Origin: Burkholderiales bacterium C2
Lineage (GTDB): Bacteria > Pseudomonadota > Gammaproteobacteria > Burkholderiales > Burkholderiaceae_C
Reading direction: 5' to 3'
NCBI GenBank assembly: GCA_005503085.1
Contig: SCOI01000014.1
Location: 124,001-188,000, forward strand
DNA length: 64,000 nt
Positions 8,751 through 19,015 of this stretch are shown piece after piece; positions within the stretch are counted from its first letter, which is position 1, and every line of letters begins with the position of its first letter. The notes beneath the pieces were generated by a model. The model was not told where the DNA came from, did no database searches, and saw only the letters and a program-made list of their open reading frames with translations. Both the position numbers and the translations under genes were made by a program.

Positions 8751-10310
8751 TCAGCTCAACAAACCGCCGCGCACCAGGATCTGGGCCAGCACCAGGCCGA
8801 AAGTGAAGCCGATGCCGGTGTACAGCACCGCACGCAGCAGCCAGTTGGTGCGGCGCTGCTCGCGCAGCAGGGCCAGCAGCAGCTGGCTGTCATGTGGGCC
8901 GGCCTGCTTTTTCAGGCTGTCGTGCAGCAGGCGCGGCAGCTCGGGGAAGAGCTGGGCATAGCGCGGCGCCTCCTTGGTCAGCTGGTTGACGAAGGCGCGC
9001 CAGCCGATCTGCTCGTTCATCCAGCGCTCCAGAAAAGGCTTGGCCGTGGCCCAGAGATCCAGATCGGGGTCGAGCTGGCGACCCAGGCCCTCGATGTTCA
9101 AGAGCGTCTTTTGCAGCAGCACCAGCTGCGGCTGGATCTCGACATTGAAGCGGCGCGAGGTCTGGAACAAGCGCATCAGCACCTGGCCCAGCGAGATGTC
9201 CTTCAGCGGCCGGTCGAAGTGCGGCTCGCAGACGGCCCGCACCGCGCTCTCCAGCTCGTCGACCCGGGTCTGGGGCGGCACCCAGCCCGAGGCGATGTGC
9301 AGCTCGGCGACGCGCTTGTAGTCGCGCCGGAAGAAGGCGATGAAGTTCTGCGCCAGGTATTCCTTGTCAACCTCGGTGAGGGTGCCGATGATGCCGAAGT
9401 CGAGCGCGATATAGCGGCCGAAGGTGGCCGCGTCCAGGCTGACCTGGATATTGCCCGGGTGCATATCGGCATGGAAGAAGCCGTCGCGGAACACCTGGGT
9501 GAAGAAGATCGTGACGCCATCGCGGGCTAGCTTCTTGATGTCGATGCCGGCCGTGCGCAGGCGTTCGAGCTGCGAGATCGGCACGCCCGACATGCGCTCC
9601 ATCACGATGACCTCGGAGCTGCACAGCTCCCAGTGCATCTCGGGCACCATCACCAGGTTCAGGTCGGCCATATTGCGGCGCAGCTGGGCCGCATTGGCGG
9701 CCTCGCGCACCAGATCGAGCTCGTCATGCAGATAGGTATCGAACTCGGCCACCACCTCGCGCGGCTTCAGGCGCCGGCCGTCGGCGGAGAGCCGCTCGAC
9801 CCAGCCGGCCACGGTGCGCAGCAGGGCCATATCGTCTTCGATGATGTCCAGCATACCGGGCCGCAAGACCTTGACCGCAACCTCGCGGCCGTCGTGCAGC
9901 ACCGCGAAATGCACCTGCGCGATCGAGGCGCTGGCCACCGGCTCGGCATCAAAGCTCTTGAACAGCTGCTCGACCGGCTTGCCGAAGGCCTTCTCGACCA
10001 GGGCCTGCGACACGGCGGCCGGGAACGGCGGCACATTGTCCTGCAGCCGCGAGAGCTCGGCGACGATGTCGGCCGGCACCAGATCGCGCCGGGTCGACAG
10101 CACCTGGCCGAACTTGACAAAGATCGGCCCCAGATGCTCGAGCGCCAGGCGCAGGCGCACGCCACGCGGCTGGTCCCAGTTGCGGCCCACCGAGATCAGG
10201 CGGCGCAGCAGGCGCAGGCGGCGCTGGCGGAAACCCGAGAGCGCGAGCTCGTCGAGCCCGAAGCGCAGCACCGTCCAGACGATGACCAGCAGGCGGGCGA
10301 AATACCTCAT
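8751..10310 (-). CDS. ubiB: Ubiquinone biosynthesis accessory kinase-like protein UbiB
   Basis: A 519-aa ABC1/ADCK-family atypical kinase required for ubiquinone biosynthesis in the inner membrane. The family signature [14 protein letters not shown] (KxGQ motif) is at about 72-85, followed by the [10 protein letters not shown] nucleotide-binding loop, VAVKVLRPG with the lysine, the [12 protein letters not shown] catalytic loop and the ALDFGIIG metal-binding motif. Two hydrophobic helices close the C-terminus (about 490-515), as in E. coli UbiB. The start overlaps the ubiJ stop by four bases, so the two genes are translationally coupled. The order ubiJ-ubiB is conserved in proteobacteria. Confidence 0.96.
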   Translation of the reverse strand: MRYFARLLVIVWTVLRFGLDELALSGFRQRRLRLLRRLISVGRNWDQPRGVRLRLALEHLGPIFVKFGQVLSTRRDLVPADIVAELSRLQDNVPPFPAAVSQALVEKAFGKPVEQLFKSFDAEPVASASIAQVHFAVLHDGREVAVKVLRPGMLDIIEDDMALLRTVAGWVERLSADGRRLKPREVVAEFDTYLHDELDLVREAANAAQLRRNMADLNLVMVPEMHWELCSSEVIVMERMSGVPISQLERLRTAGIDIKKLARDGVTIFFTQVFRDGFFHADMHPGNIQVSLDAATFGRYIALDFGIIGTLTEVDKEYLAQNFIAFFRRDYKRVAELHIASGWVPPQTRVDELESAVRAVCEPHFDRPLKDISLGQVLMRLFQTSRRFNVEIQPQLVLLQKTLLNIEGLGRQLDPDLDLWATAKPFLERWMNEQIGWRAFVNQLTKEAPRYAQLFPELPRLLHDSLKKQAGPHDSQLLLALLREQRRTNWLLRAVLYTGIGFTFGLVLAQILVRGGLLS

Positions 10311-10837
10311 GTGCCGCCGCGCCCGGAGGAGCCCCCGGGCATCAGGCCGGCCGCGCCGCGCGCCAGCGCGGCCAGCCCCTGAGCCGCCGCGCGGCCCCAG
10401 CGAGCCAGCTGATGCGCCGGCATCGCGCCGACCAGCTGGGCCAGATCATCCTCGATGTCCCAGCGCAGGTTGTCCATCAGCCAGCTGATGTCGCCCGCCA
10501 GCGCCGCGTCGCCCTGCACCGAGACCTGGGGGCGCTCGCCGGTCAGGCTGCCCAGGGCCAGCAGAGCCGGGTTGGAGGCGTCGAGCTCGATGCGCAAGGC
10601 ATCGGCCGGCGCGGCGTCAAGACGCTCCAGCAGGCCGGCACGAGTAATGCTTAGCACCAGATCGGGAGCCGGCGGCAGCAGCGCCGGCCAGCCCCGCAGA
10701 TGCACCAGCACGGCGCGGCCGGCATGGGGAGCCAGGCGGGCCGTCGCGGCCGCCTCGCGCCCGATGACATGATTGAGCAACAGGCAGATGCGATCCTGCA
10801 CGGCCGGGGCGAAGAGGTGGGACCAGTCTTGAAGCAT
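10307..10837 (-). CDS. ubiJ: Ubiquinone biosynthesis accessory factor UbiJ (SCP2 domain)
   Basis: A 176-aa protein with an SCP2 sterol-carrier-like fold in the first 120 residues (hydrophobic strands around [13 protein letters not shown] and [19 protein letters not shown]) and an amphipathic C-terminus, as in UbiJ, which binds ubiquinone intermediates and organises the soluble Ubi complex. It overlaps ubiB by four bases. No Shine-Dalgarno is evident at the ATG. A TACAAT hexamer at 10845-10850 sits only seven bases upstream, so transcription might start at or next to the start codon (leaderless mRNA; speculative). The expected partner ubiE lies 37 kb away, beyond the EPS locus. Confidence 0.9.
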   Translation of the reverse strand: MLQDWSHLFAPAVQDRICLLLNHVIGREAAATARLAPHAGRAVLVHLRGWPALLPPAPDLVLSITRAGLLERLDAAPADALRIELDASNPALLALGSLTGERPQVSVQGDAALAGDISWLMDNLRWDIEDDLAQLVGAMPAHQLARWGRAAAQGLAALARGAAGLMPGGSSGRGGT

Positions 10838-10941
10838 GTTTCGGATTGTAGGCAGATGGGGTGACCCAGCGAGTTAGGGGGGTGAGGCGCGAGCGGCCTG
10901 TCACAGGAATTGAGGGAGAATTCGCGGTCCGCGGTCTGACC

Positions 10942-10958
10942 ATGGGAGGCAGGTTGCG
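10942..10958 (+). promoter_or_regulatory. Candidate sigma-54 type promoter ahead of the EPS left arm
   Basis: The sequence TGGGAGGCAGGTTGC (10943-10957) keeps the GG-N10-GC core spacing and both the TGG and TTGC blocks of RpoN promoters, but lacks the usual CAC after TGG. It lies 66 bases before the chosen start of the priming transferase gene. Such matches arise by chance in GC-rich DNA, so this is only a candidate. Confidence 0.25.
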
Positions 10959-11023
10959 GGCGCGTGAGTTGGTGGGTATTGCATTTCGCAAGGCCCAAAC
11001 CTACGCCCAGGAGCAAAAGGACG

Positions 11024-12418
11024 ATGTTCGAGGATCGCAGTTACAAAAGAACTTTCTATAGCGCACCGCAATCGGTCGAATCCTTGATCGCCGCTTTTCT
11101 GGAGCCCGGCATCATTGTCCTGAGCTATCTGCTCGTCAACGCCTTCTTCGACGAACCGGTATTGCGCTCCACACTGACCCTGTGCCTGCTGATATTTGCG
11201 CTGACATTTCCGGGCCGCAATCGTTTTGCCGAGCATCCGGCCAGCGCCGGCATCGATGTGCTGAGCTCCTGGGTCATGCTGCTGGCGATTCTGGCGCTGT
11301 GCGGTTATGCCACCAGCTCGATGGGCTATTTCGAGAACGAGGTGCTGCTGTGGTGGGCCATCATCACGCCGCTGGCGCAAATGGTGGCCATCGAGATCGG
11401 CCGGCGCCTGCGCCGCTGGATGGGCGCACGCCCCGAGGCACGTCGCTCCGCCGTGATCGTCGGCGCCGGGCCGCTGGGCGCCAAGGTGGCGCGGGCGCTG
11501 CGCGACGGCAGCGACAGCGGCATCGATTTCCTCGGCTACTTCGACGACCGCCAGGACGAGCGCCTGCACCCCGACGCCAGCGACCGGCTGCTGGGCACGC
11601 TGGCCCAGGTCAGCGAGCAGGTGCGCGCCCTGGGCGTGCGCGAGGTCTATATCACCTTGCCGCTGGGGTCGCAGCCGCGCATCGTGCAGCTGCTGGAGCA
11701 GTTGCAGGGCACGACCGCGTCCCTCTTCTTCGTGCCCGATGTGTTCGGTATTTCCATCATCCAGGGCCGTCTGCAGGATATGAACGGCGTGCCGGTCGTG
11801 GGTATCTGCGAAACCCCGTTCACCGGCACCAATGAGCTGATCAAGCGCATCAGCGATGTGGTGCTGGCCAGCCTCATCCTGGTGCTGATCTCGCCCATCA
11901 TGCTGGCCCTGGCGATCGGCGTGAAGCTGAGCTCACCCGGCCCCATCATCTTCAAACAGCGCCGCAACGGCCTCGATGGCGAGGAGATCATCGTCTACAA
12001 GTTCCGCTCGATGCGGGCCATGGACAACGGCGCGGTGGTCAAGCAGGCCACCAAGGGCGACCCGCGCATCACCAAGTTCGGCGCCTTCATCCGGCGCACC
12101 TCGCTGGACGAGTTGCCGCAGTTCATCAATGTGCTGCAGGGCCGCATGAGTATCGTCGGGCCGCGCCCGCATGCGGTCGCGCACAACGAGGAATACCGCC
12201 AGCTGATCAAGGCCTATATGGTGCGCCACAAGGTCAAGCCGGGTATCACCGGCTGGGCCCAGGTGAATGGCCTGCGCGGTGAAACCGACACCATCGACAA
12301 GATGAAAGCCCGGGTCGAATATGACCTCGAGTATCTGCGCAATTGGTCGCTGGGCCTCGATTTGCAAATCATCGTGCGCACCGTGCGCCTGGTACTTTTT
12401 GACCGCCACGCTTATTGA
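11024..12418 (+). CDS. Undecaprenyl-phosphate glucose phosphotransferase (WcaJ/EpsB-type priming transferase)
   Basis: A 464-aa polyprenyl-phosphate hexose-1-phosphate transferase that starts the EPS repeat unit on the lipid carrier at the inner membrane. It has four or five N-terminal membrane segments, a Rossmann-like middle domain (VIVGAGPLGAKVARAL, about 145-160), a further membrane segment, and the C-terminal sugar transferase domain with KQRRNGLDGEEI, YKFRSM, RRTSLDELPQF, SIVGPRPHA and KPGITGWAQVNG. Length and layout fit the WcaJ/EpsB group that usually moves glucose-1-phosphate. I chose the ATG at 11024 (MFEDRSYKRTF, AAGGA/AGGAG upstream) over an upstream in-frame start at 10964. It opens the plus-strand EPS arm. 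Confidence 0.93.
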   Translation: MFEDRSYKRTFYSAPQSVESLIAAFLEPGIIVLSYLLVNAFFDEPVLRSTLTLCLLIFALTFPGRNRFAEHPASAGIDVLSSWVMLLAILALCGYATSSMGYFENEVLLWWAIITPLAQMVAIEIGRRLRRWMGARPEARRSAVIVGAGPLGAKVARALRDGSDSGIDFLGYFDDRQDERLHPDASDRLLGTLAQVSEQVRALGVREVYITLPLGSQPRIVQLLEQLQGTTASLFFVPDVFGISIIQGRLQDMNGVPVVGICETPFTGTNELIKRISDVVLASLILVLISPIMLALAIGVKLSSPGPIIFKQRRNGLDGEEIIVYKFRSMRAMDNGAVVKQATKGDPRITKFGAFIRRTSLDELPQFINVLQGRMSIVGPRPHAVAHNEEYRQLIKAYMVRHKVKPGITGWAQVNGLRGETDTIDKMKARVEYDLEYLRNWSLGLDLQIIVRTVRLVLFDRHAY

Positions 12419-12456
12419 TTGCGCGCCGCGCGGCTCTGAATGAAATAGAGGATTGA

Positions 12457-13677
12457 ATGAATATGGCGCAACACCGATATACCCTGCTGACGGCCAGCCT
12501 GCTGTGCGCGCTGCCGGCCCTGGCCCAGCAAAGCCCTTACTACCTCGGTGCCTCCCTGGGCGTGACCCATGTGTCGAATATCTACCGCAGCACGCCCGGC
12601 CAGCCGAGCAATAGTGACAACGTCACCACCGCCACCTTGCTGGCCGGTCTGGACCAGCGCATCGGCCGCCAGCGCCTGTTCGGCGATGCCTCGATCCGCG
12701 CCAATCACTATGAAAACAACAGAAACCTGCGTAACAACGGTTACGCATTGAATGCAGGTGTTGACTGGCAAACGATAGAACGGCTGTCGGGCCAGCTGAG
12801 CGTCAACTCGAACCGCAGCCTGGCGCAGTTCAACCCCGGCAATGGCGCGCCCGAGATCACGAAAAAGAACATCGAGCAAACCGACCAGGCCCGCGCCTCG
12901 GTGCGCTACGGCCTGGTGTCGCTGTTGTCGCTGGAAGGTTCGTTGACGCACCGCCGGCGCGACTACTCGGCCAGCGAGTACAACCAATATGACTACAGCC
13001 AGAACACCGTCTCGCTGGGCCTGACCTGGCGCCCCAGCGGCGCGCTGAGCCTTGGCGTGGCGGGCCGCTACTCGGACGGCAAGTACCCGCGCTTCAGGCC
13101 GGTCGCCAATGGCTTTGAGGCCGATGACTACACCCGCAAGGACATCGACCTGACCGGCACCTGGGTGGCCAGCGGGGCCAGCACCCTGAGTGGTCGACTG
13201 AGCTTTGGCAAACGCGACGCCAGCCAGGCCTCCTCGCGCGACTTCTCCGGCGGCACCGGCAGCATCAGCTGGAAATGGCAGCCCACGGCCAAGCTGCTGA
13301 TCAACAGCAACCTGATGCGGGACAGCGGCGACGAAACGTCCTTCCTCGCCATCGGCTCGATCGGCGGGATCAGCAGTGACTACAGCCGCATCACTACCTC
13401 CGCCAGCGTCAACGCCAGCTATGAGCTGACCGGTAAGATCGTTCTCGACGCGGGGCTCAACTATTCTGATCGTGACCTGACCGACAGATTCGGCATTAAC
13501 ACCGTCAAGTCCGGCGACAAGACCACCACGCTGAGCTTGGGCGGCCGCTGGGCGGTGAACCGCAGCACGACCCTGGGCTGCCAGCTCAACCGCGACAAGC
13601 GCACCGGCCTGTCCACCCTGTCCACCCCGTACAGCGCCAACAGCTACGGCTGCTACGCGCAGCTGATGGTGCGCTGA
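12457..13677 (+). CDS. epsL: Outer-membrane beta-barrel EPS export protein, EpsL family
   Basis: A 406-aa secreted protein. A signal peptide ends around ALAQQ (about 24); the rest alternates hydrophobic and polar residues with many aromatic strand ends, as in a beta-barrel. It resembles the EpsL family of exosortase-B EPS loci, predicted to form the outer-membrane part of polysaccharide export. It follows the priming transferase gene by 38 bases, with AGAGGA before the ATG, and precedes galE by 12, so the three are one operon. The C-terminus ends in CYAQLMVR rather than the common terminal Phe of porins. The family assignment rests on context plus barrel-like sequence. Confidence 0.8.
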   Translation: MNMAQHRYTLLTASLLCALPALAQQSPYYLGASLGVTHVSNIYRSTPGQPSNSDNVTTATLLAGLDQRIGRQRLFGDASIRANHYENNRNLRNNGYALNAGVDWQTIERLSGQLSVNSNRSLAQFNPGNGAPEITKKNIEQTDQARASVRYGLVSLLSLEGSLTHRRRDYSASEYNQYDYSQNTVSLGLTWRPSGALSLGVAGRYSDGKYPRFRPVANGFEADDYTRKDIDLTGTWVASGASTLSGRLSFGKRDASQASSRDFSGGTGSISWKWQPTAKLLINSNLMRDSGDETSFLAIGSIGGISSDYSRITTSASVNASYELTGKIVLDAGLNYSDRDLTDRFGINTVKSGDKTTTLSLGGRWAVNRSTTLGCQLNRDKRTGLSTLSTPYSANSYGCYAQLMVR

Positions 13678-13689
13678 GGGATCGCAGCA

Positions 13690-14709
13690 ATGAGCCAAAA
13701 AATCCTGCTGACCGGCGCGACCGGTTATATCGCCTCGCACACCTGGCTGGCCCTGCTGGCGGCTGGCCATGAGGTGGTCGGCGTCGACGACTTCTCCAAC
13801 AGCTCGCCCGAGGTGCTGAAGCGGCTGGCCCGGCTTGGCGGCAGCACGCCTGAATTCGAGCGCGCTGATGTCTGCGACGCGGCCGCGATGGAGGCGGTGT
13901 TTGCCCGCCACAAGCCCGCTGCGGTCGTGCACTTCGCCGCCTTCAAGGCGGTCGGTGAGTCCACCGCGATGCCGCTGTCCTATTACCGCAACAACCTCGG
14001 CGGCCTGGTCAACACCTGCGAGACCATGCGCCGCCATGGCTGCGAGCGCATCGTCTTCAGCTCCAGCGCCACCGTCTATGGCGCGCCCGAGTCGCTGCCG
14101 CTGCGCGAGGATGCCCCGCTGTCGGCCGTCAACCCCTACGGCGCCACCAAACTGATGGGCGAGACGATTCTGCGCGACCTGGGTGCGGCCGAGCCAAACT
14201 GGCAGACCGCCGCGCTGCGCTACTTCAACCCGGTCGGCGCGCACGAGAGCGGACTGATCGGCGAAGACCCGCGCGGCATACCGAACAATCTGATGCCTTA
14301 TGTCACCCAGGTGGCCGTGGGTCGGCGCGCCGAGTTGCAGGTCTTTGGCAGCGACTACGACACGCCCGACGGCACCGGCGTGCGCGACTACATCCATGTG
14401 AGCGATCTGGCCGAAGGCCACGTTGCGGCGCTGCGCTTCCTGCTCGACGGCCGTGACTCGATCACCGCCAATCTGGGCACCGGCCGCGGCTACAGCGTGC
14501 TGGAGGTCGTGCGCGCCTTCGAGGCGGCCAGCGGCAAAGCCGTGCCCTACAAGCTGGTGCCGCGCCGCGCTGGCGACGTGGCCGCCTGCTATGCCGACCC
14601 CACGCTGGCACGTCAGCTGCTTGGCTGGGAGGCCAAACACGACCTCGACCGCATGTGCGAGGACAGCTGGCGCTGGCAAAGCATGAACCCCAAGGGATAC
14701 GAAGAATGA
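13690..14709 (+). CDS. galE: UDP-glucose 4-epimerase
   Basis: A 339-aa extended short-chain dehydrogenase that interconverts UDP-glucose and UDP-galactose to supply galactose for the polymer. Features: N-terminal NAD site TGATGYIASH, catalytic Ser in SSSATVYG and Tyr-x-x-x-Lys in NPYGATKL, then RYFNPVGAH and the GTGVRDYIHVSDLA motif characteristic of GalE. The last glycine of GxxGxxG is replaced by alanine (YIA rather than YIG), a mild departure. Its stop overlaps the start of manC (ATGA at 14706-14709), indicating translational coupling. Confidence 0.92.
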   Translation: MSQKILLTGATGYIASHTWLALLAAGHEVVGVDDFSNSSPEVLKRLARLGGSTPEFERADVCDAAAMEAVFARHKPAAVVHFAAFKAVGESTAMPLSYYRNNLGGLVNTCETMRRHGCERIVFSSSATVYGAPESLPLREDAPLSAVNPYGATKLMGETILRDLGAAEPNWQTAALRYFNPVGAHESGLIGEDPRGIPNNLMPYVTQVAVGRRAELQVFGSDYDTPDGTGVRDYIHVSDLAEGHVAALRFLLDGRDSITANLGTGRGYSVLEVVRAFEAASGKAVPYKLVPRRAGDVAACYADPTLARQLLGWEAKHDLDRMCEDSWRWQSMNPKGYEE

Positions 14710-16145
14710 GCATGATCCAAGTCCAACCTGTCATCATGGCTGGCGGCAGCGGCACGCGGCTGTGGCCGCTGTCGCGGGCCGGTTACCCCAAGCAATTCCT
14801 GGTGCTGGAGGGCAATACCAGCCTGTTCCAGCAGGCGGCCACCCGGCTGGCCGCGCTGGCCGCGCCCGATCTGGCACTGGCCGGCCCGCTGATCGTTGGC
14901 AACGAGGAGCACCGCTTCCTGGTGCTCGATCAGCTGCGCGAAACCAAGGCCGAGCCCAGCGCCGTGCTGCTGGAACCGATGGGCCGCAACACCGCGCCGG
15001 CGATGACTTTGGCCGCCTTGCAGGGGATGGAAGGGGGCGCAGATCCGGTGCTGGTAGTGACACCGGCCGACCAGACCGTCACTCAGCCCGAGGCCTTTAC
15101 CGCTGCATTGCAGCAGGCCGTGCGGCAGGCCGCCGACGGTGCCATCGTGATCCTGGGCATCACGCCGGACCGGCCCGAGACCGGCTATGGCTATATCCGC
15201 GCCGAGGCGGCGGGTGCCGGCCTGGCCGTGGCCCAGTTCGTCGAGAAACCCGATCTCGTCACCGCCGAGGGCTATCTGCGCGAGGGCGGCTACTACTGGA
15301 ACAGCGGCATGTTCGTGCTGCGCGCCAGCACCTGGCTCAAGGCCCTGCAGCGTTTCCGCCCCGACATCCTGGAGGCCACCCGTGCCGCCTTCGTGGCCCG
15401 CAAGGTGGATGACAAGTTCGTGCGCCCGGGCAAGGCCGAGTTCGCCGCCGTGCCCAGCGAATCGGTCGACTATGCGGTGATGGAGCGCTGCCCCGGCAGC
15501 GATATCCCTCTGGCCATGGTCGAGCTCGATGCCGGCTGGAATGACCTGGGCGCCTGGGAGGCGGTCTGGCAGGTCACGGCCAAGGACGCCGATGGCAACG
15601 CCAGCCGCGGCGACGCCATCGTCAAGGACAGCCGCAACACCCTGGTGCACGCGACCAGCCGCCTGGTCAGTGTGGTCGGCCTCGATGACATCGTCGTGGT
15701 CGAGACAGCGGACGCCGTGCTGGTGGCCGATCGCAGCAAGAGCCAGGACGTCAAGAAAATCGTCCAGCAGCTCGATGCCAGCCAGCGCGGCGAACAGACC
15801 CTGCACCGCAAGGTCCACCGCCCCTGGGGCTGGTATGACAGCATCGATATGGGCGAGCGCTTCCAGGTCAAGCGCATCATGGTCAAGCCCGGCGCGACGC
15901 TGAGCCTGCAGATGCACCATCACCGCGCCGAACACTGGATCGTCGTCTCCGGCACCGCCGAGGTCACCAATGGCGACAAGGTCATCCTTTTGACCGAGAA
16001 CCAGAGCACCTATATCCCGCTGGGCCAGACCCACCGCCTGGCCAACCCCGGCAAGCTGCCGCTGGAGATCATCGAGGTGCAGTCGGGCTCCTACCTGGGT
16101 GAGGACGACATCGTGCGCTTCGAAGACACCTATGGCCGCAAGTAA
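14706..16145 (+). CDS. manC: Mannose-1-phosphate guanylyltransferase / mannose-6-phosphate isomerase
   Basis: A 479-aa bifunctional enzyme making GDP-mannose. The N-terminal nucleotidyltransferase begins [15 protein letters not shown], with YPKQF as the pyrophosphorylase signature; later come FVEKPD and NSGMF. The C-terminal cupin isomerase domain (about 365-475) has RPWGWYDSID and MHHHRAEHW, whose histidines bind the metal. I chose the ATG at 14706, coupled to the galE stop, rather than an upstream start at 14655 inside galE. Neither a GDP-mannose dehydratase nor a GDP-mannose dehydrogenase is nearby, so GDP-mannose itself is probably the donor. Confidence 0.95.
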   Translation: MSMIQVQPVIMAGGSGTRLWPLSRAGYPKQFLVLEGNTSLFQQAATRLAALAAPDLALAGPLIVGNEEHRFLVLDQLRETKAEPSAVLLEPMGRNTAPAMTLAALQGMEGGADPVLVVTPADQTVTQPEAFTAALQQAVRQAADGAIVILGITPDRPETGYGYIRAEAAGAGLAVAQFVEKPDLVTAEGYLREGGYYWNSGMFVLRASTWLKALQRFRPDILEATRAAFVARKVDDKFVRPGKAEFAAVPSESVDYAVMERCPGSDIPLAMVELDAGWNDLGAWEAVWQVTAKDADGNASRGDAIVKDSRNTLVHATSRLVSVVGLDDIVVVETADAVLVADRSKSQDVKKIVQQLDASQRGEQTLHRKVHRPWGWYDSIDMGERFQVKRIMVKPGATLSLQMHHHRAEHWIVVSGTAEVTNGDKVILLTENQSTYIPLGQTHRLANPGKLPLEIIEVQSGSYLGEDDIVRFEDTYGRK

Positions 16146-16163
16146 GCACAAAGTGAGCAAGAC

Positions 16164-17222
16164 ATGACCCTCCTCGTCACCGGCGGTGCCGGTTTCATCG
16201 GCAGCAACTTCGTGCTGGACTGGTTGCGCCAGTCCGACGAAAAGATCATCAACCTCGATGCGCTGACCTATGCCGGCAATCTCGAGAACCTGGCCAGCCT
16301 GCAAGGCGACGCCCGCCATGTGTTTGTGCAGGGTGATATCTGCGACCGAGCGCTGATCGACAAGCTGCTGGCCGAGCACCGCCCGCGCGCCGTCGTGCAC
16401 TTCGCCGCCGAGAGCCATGTGGATCGCTCGATCAGCGGCCCCGGCGCCTTCATGCGCACCAATATCGAGGGCACTTACACCCTGCTCGAAGCCGCGCGTG
16501 CCTACTGGAGCCCGCTGCCCGAAGGGGAGAAAGCCGCATTCCGCTTTCACCATGTTTCGACCGACGAGGTCTATGGCTCGCTGGCCAAGGACGACCCCGC
16601 CTTTGCCGAGACCAAGACCTACGAGCCCAACAGCCCCTACTCGGCCAGCAAGGCCGCCAGCGACCATCTGGTGCGGGCCTGGCACCACACCTACGGCCTG
16701 CCGGTGCTGACCACCAACTGCAGCAATAACTACGGGCCCTATCACTTCCCCGAGAAGCTGATCCCGCTGATGATCGTCAATGCGCTGGCCGGCAAACCGC
16801 TGCCGGTCTACGGCGACGGCCAGCAGATCCGCGACTGGCTCTACGTCACCGACCACGCCAGCGCGATCCGCGCGGTGCTGGCCGGCGGCAAACCCGGCGA
16901 GGTCTACAACGTCGGCGGTTGGAACGAGAAGGCCAATATCGATATCGTCAAGACGGTCTGCGCCCTGCTCGACGAGCTGCGCCCCGACCCGGCCGGCCCC
17001 TACGCCCGCCTGATGACTTATGTCACCGACCGCCCCGGCCACGACCGCCGCTACGCGATCGACGCCCGCAAGATCGAGCGCGAGCTGGGCTGGCGCCCGG
17101 CCGAGACCTTCGAGACCGGCATCCGCAAGACCGTGCAGTGGTATCTGGGTCATCCCGACTGGGTCCAGCATGTGCAGTCCGGCAGCTATCGCGACTGGGT
17201 GTCCAAGCAGTACGGGGCCTGA
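16164..17222 (+). CDS. rfbB: dTDP-glucose 4,6-dehydratase
   Basis: A 352-aa enzyme for the second step of dTDP-L-rhamnose synthesis (dTDP-glucose to the 4-keto-6-deoxy sugar). It has the NAD motif [11 protein letters not shown] at the N-terminus, [18 protein letters not shown] with the catalytic Asp-Glu pair, and [10 protein letters not shown] with Tyr/Lys, all diagnostic of RmlB/RfbB. Further support comes from [14 protein letters not shown] and [12 protein letters not shown]. Eighteen bases separate it from manC. The rhamnose genes run in the order B-D-A-C, as is common in Burkholderiales. Confidence 0.97.
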   Translation: MTLLVTGGAGFIGSNFVLDWLRQSDEKIINLDALTYAGNLENLASLQGDARHVFVQGDICDRALIDKLLAEHRPRAVVHFAAESHVDRSISGPGAFMRTNIEGTYTLLEAARAYWSPLPEGEKAAFRFHHVSTDEVYGSLAKDDPAFAETKTYEPNSPYSASKAASDHLVRAWHHTYGLPVLTTNCSNNYGPYHFPEKLIPLMIVNALAGKPLPVYGDGQQIRDWLYVTDHASAIRAVLAGGKPGEVYNVGGWNEKANIDIVKTVCALLDELRPDPAGPYARLMTYVTDRPGHDRRYAIDARKIERELGWRPAETFETGIRKTVQWYLGHPDWVQHVQSGSYRDWVSKQYGA

Positions 17223-17234
17223 GGAAGGACACCC

Positions 17235-18116
17235 ATGAAGATTCTGCTGCTGGGCAAGAATGGGCAGGTCGGCTGGGAGCTGCAGCGCGCCTTGGCGCCG
17301 CTGGGCGAGCTGGTCGCGCTGGACCGCCATGAAGGTGCCGACCTTGCCAACACCGAGGCGCTGACCGCCACCGTGCGCGCCCAGGCACCGCAAATCATCG
17401 TCAACGCGGCCGCATACACCGCCGTCGACAAGGCAGAGAGCGAGCCCGAGCTGGCGCGCCAGATCAATACCCTGGCCCCGGCCCGGCTGGCGCTGGAGGC
17501 CAAGGCCCTGGGTGCGTTGCTGCTTCACTACAGCACCGACTATGTGTTCGACGGCAGCGGCAGCGAAGCCCGCGCCGAAGATGCCCCGACCGCGCCGCTG
17601 AGCGTCTATGGCCGAACCAAGCTTGATGGCGAACAGGCCATACGCGCCAGCGGCTGTCAGCATCTGATCCTGCGCACCAGCTGGGTCTATGCGGCACGCG
17701 GCGGCAACTTCGCCAAGACCATGCTGCGCCTGGCCGCCGAGCGCGAGCAGCTCAAGGTGATTGCCGACCAGATCGGCGCCCCCACCGGCGCCGACCTGCT
17801 GGCCGACCTCAGCGCCCACATGATCCGCGCCACCCGGGCCCAGCCCGCGCTGGCCGGCAGCTATCACGCGGTGGCCAGCGGCGAGACCAGCTGGCATGCC
17901 TATGCCCAATATGTGATCGAGTTCGCCAGAGCGCGCGGCAAGCCTATCAAGGTGGCGCCCGATCAGGTGCTGGCCATTCCCACGAGCGACTACCCGACCC
18001 CGGCCAAGCGCCCACTGAACTCGCGCCTGGCCAACGCCAAGCTGCAGCAGCGCTTCGGCCTGGTCCTGCCGCATTGGCAGCAGGGTGTCGAGCGCATGCT
18101 CAACGAAATACTCTGA
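17235..18116 (+). CDS. rfbD: dTDP-4-dehydrorhamnose reductase
   Basis: A 293-aa NADPH-dependent reductase for the last step of dTDP-L-rhamnose synthesis. It begins [20 protein letters not shown], the modified nucleotide-binding motif of Rml[21 protein letters not shown] and YGRTKLDGE (Tyr-x-x-x-Lys) follow, then [13 protein letters not shown]. The ATG has AGGAAGG upstream. It sits 12 bases after rfbB and 11 before rfbA. Length is normal for the family. Confidence 0.96.
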   Translation: MKILLLGKNGQVGWELQRALAPLGELVALDRHEGADLANTEALTATVRAQAPQIIVNAAAYTAVDKAESEPELARQINTLAPARLALEAKALGALLLHYSTDYVFDGSGSEARAEDAPTAPLSVYGRTKLDGEQAIRASGCQHLILRTSWVYAARGGNFAKTMLRLAAEREQLKVIADQIGAPTGADLLADLSAHMIRATRAQPALAGSYHAVASGETSWHAYAQYVIEFARARGKPIKVAPDQVLAIPTSDYPTPAKRPLNSRLANAKLQQRFGLVLPHWQQGVERMLNEIL

Positions 18117-18127
18117 AGGGAATTTTG

Positions 18128-19015
18128 ATGAAGAACCGCAAAGGCATCATCCTCGCCGGTGGCTCCGGCACCCGACTGCACCCCGCCACCCTGGCGATGA
18201 GCAAGCAGTTGCTGCCGGTCTATGACAAGCCGATGGTCTATTACCCGCTGAGCACCTTGATGCTGGCCGGCATCCGCGACATTCTCTTGATCAGCACGCC
18301 GCAGGACACACCGCGCTTCGAGGCCCTGCTGGGTGACGGCCGCCGCTGGGGTCTGAACATCAGCTATTGCGTGCAGCCCAGCCCCGACGGCCTGGCACAG
18401 GCCTTCATCCTCGGCAAGGACTTCATTGACGGCGCGCCCAGTGCCCTGGTGCTCGGCGACAACATCTATTACGGCCATGACTTCCAGGGCCTGCTGAGCA
18501 ACGCCACCGCGCAAACCAGTGGCGCCAGCGTGTTCGCCTACCACGTCACCGACCCCGAGCGCTATGGCGTGGTCGAGTTCGATGCGCAGCAGCAAGCCCT
18601 GTCCATCGAAGAAAAGCCCAAGGCCCCGAAGAGCAATTACGCGGTCACGGGCCTGTATTTCTATGACGAGCAGGTCTGCGATATCGCCGCCGCGATCAAG
18701 CCCAGCCATCGTGGCGAGCTCGAGATCACCGACGTCAACGCCCAGTACCTGAAGCAAGGTCAGCTGCAGGTCGAGATCATGGGGCGCGGCTATGCCTGGC
18801 TGGACACCGGCACCCATGACAGCCTGCTCGAAGCCGGCCAGTTCATCGCCACGCTGGAAAAGCGCCAGGGCCTGAAGGTCGCCTGCCCCGAGGAGATCGC
18901 CTTCCGCTCGGGCTGGATTACCGCCGAGCAGCTCGAAGCACTGGCCAAGCCGCTCTTGAAGAACGGCTACGGCCAATACCTGAACAAGCTGCTGAGCGAG
19001 AAGAAAGCGTTCTGA
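18128..19015 (+). CDS. rfbA: Glucose-1-phosphate thymidylyltransferase
   Basis: A 295-aa enzyme making dTDP-glucose from dTTP and glucose-1-phosphate, the first rhamnose step. Signature: [20 protein letters not shown] near the N-terminus, then [26 protein letters not shown] and [16 protein letters not shown]. The start is the ATG at 18128 (MKNRKGII), with GAAGGGA upstream, rather than an earlier in-frame ATG at 18074 inside rfbD. Its stop shares one base with the rfbC start (TGATG). Confidence 0.97.
   Translation: MKNRKGIILAGGSGTRLHPATLAMSKQLLPVYDKPMVYYPLSTLMLAGIRDILLISTPQDTPRFEALLGDGRRWGLNISYCVQPSPDGLAQAFILGKDFIDGAPSALVLGDNIYYGHDFQGLLSNATAQTSGASVFAYHVTDPERYGVVEFDAQQQALSIEEKPKAPKSNYAVTGLYFYDEQVCDIAAAIKPSHRGELEITDVNAQYLKQGQLQVEIMGRGYAWLDTGTHDSLLEAGQFIATLEKRQGLKVACPEEIAFRSGWITAEQLEALAKPLLKNGYGQYLNKLLSEKKAF

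Noticed and set aside
12412-14679. A 755-codon minus-strand open frame opposite epsL and galE
   Set aside because: Antisense shadow of two recognised genes; no motifs.
14613-18074. A 1153-codon minus-strand open frame across galE-manC-rfbB-rfbD
   Set aside because: It spans several well-recognised plus-strand genes and has no recognisable domain; it is an artefact of GC-biased third positions.
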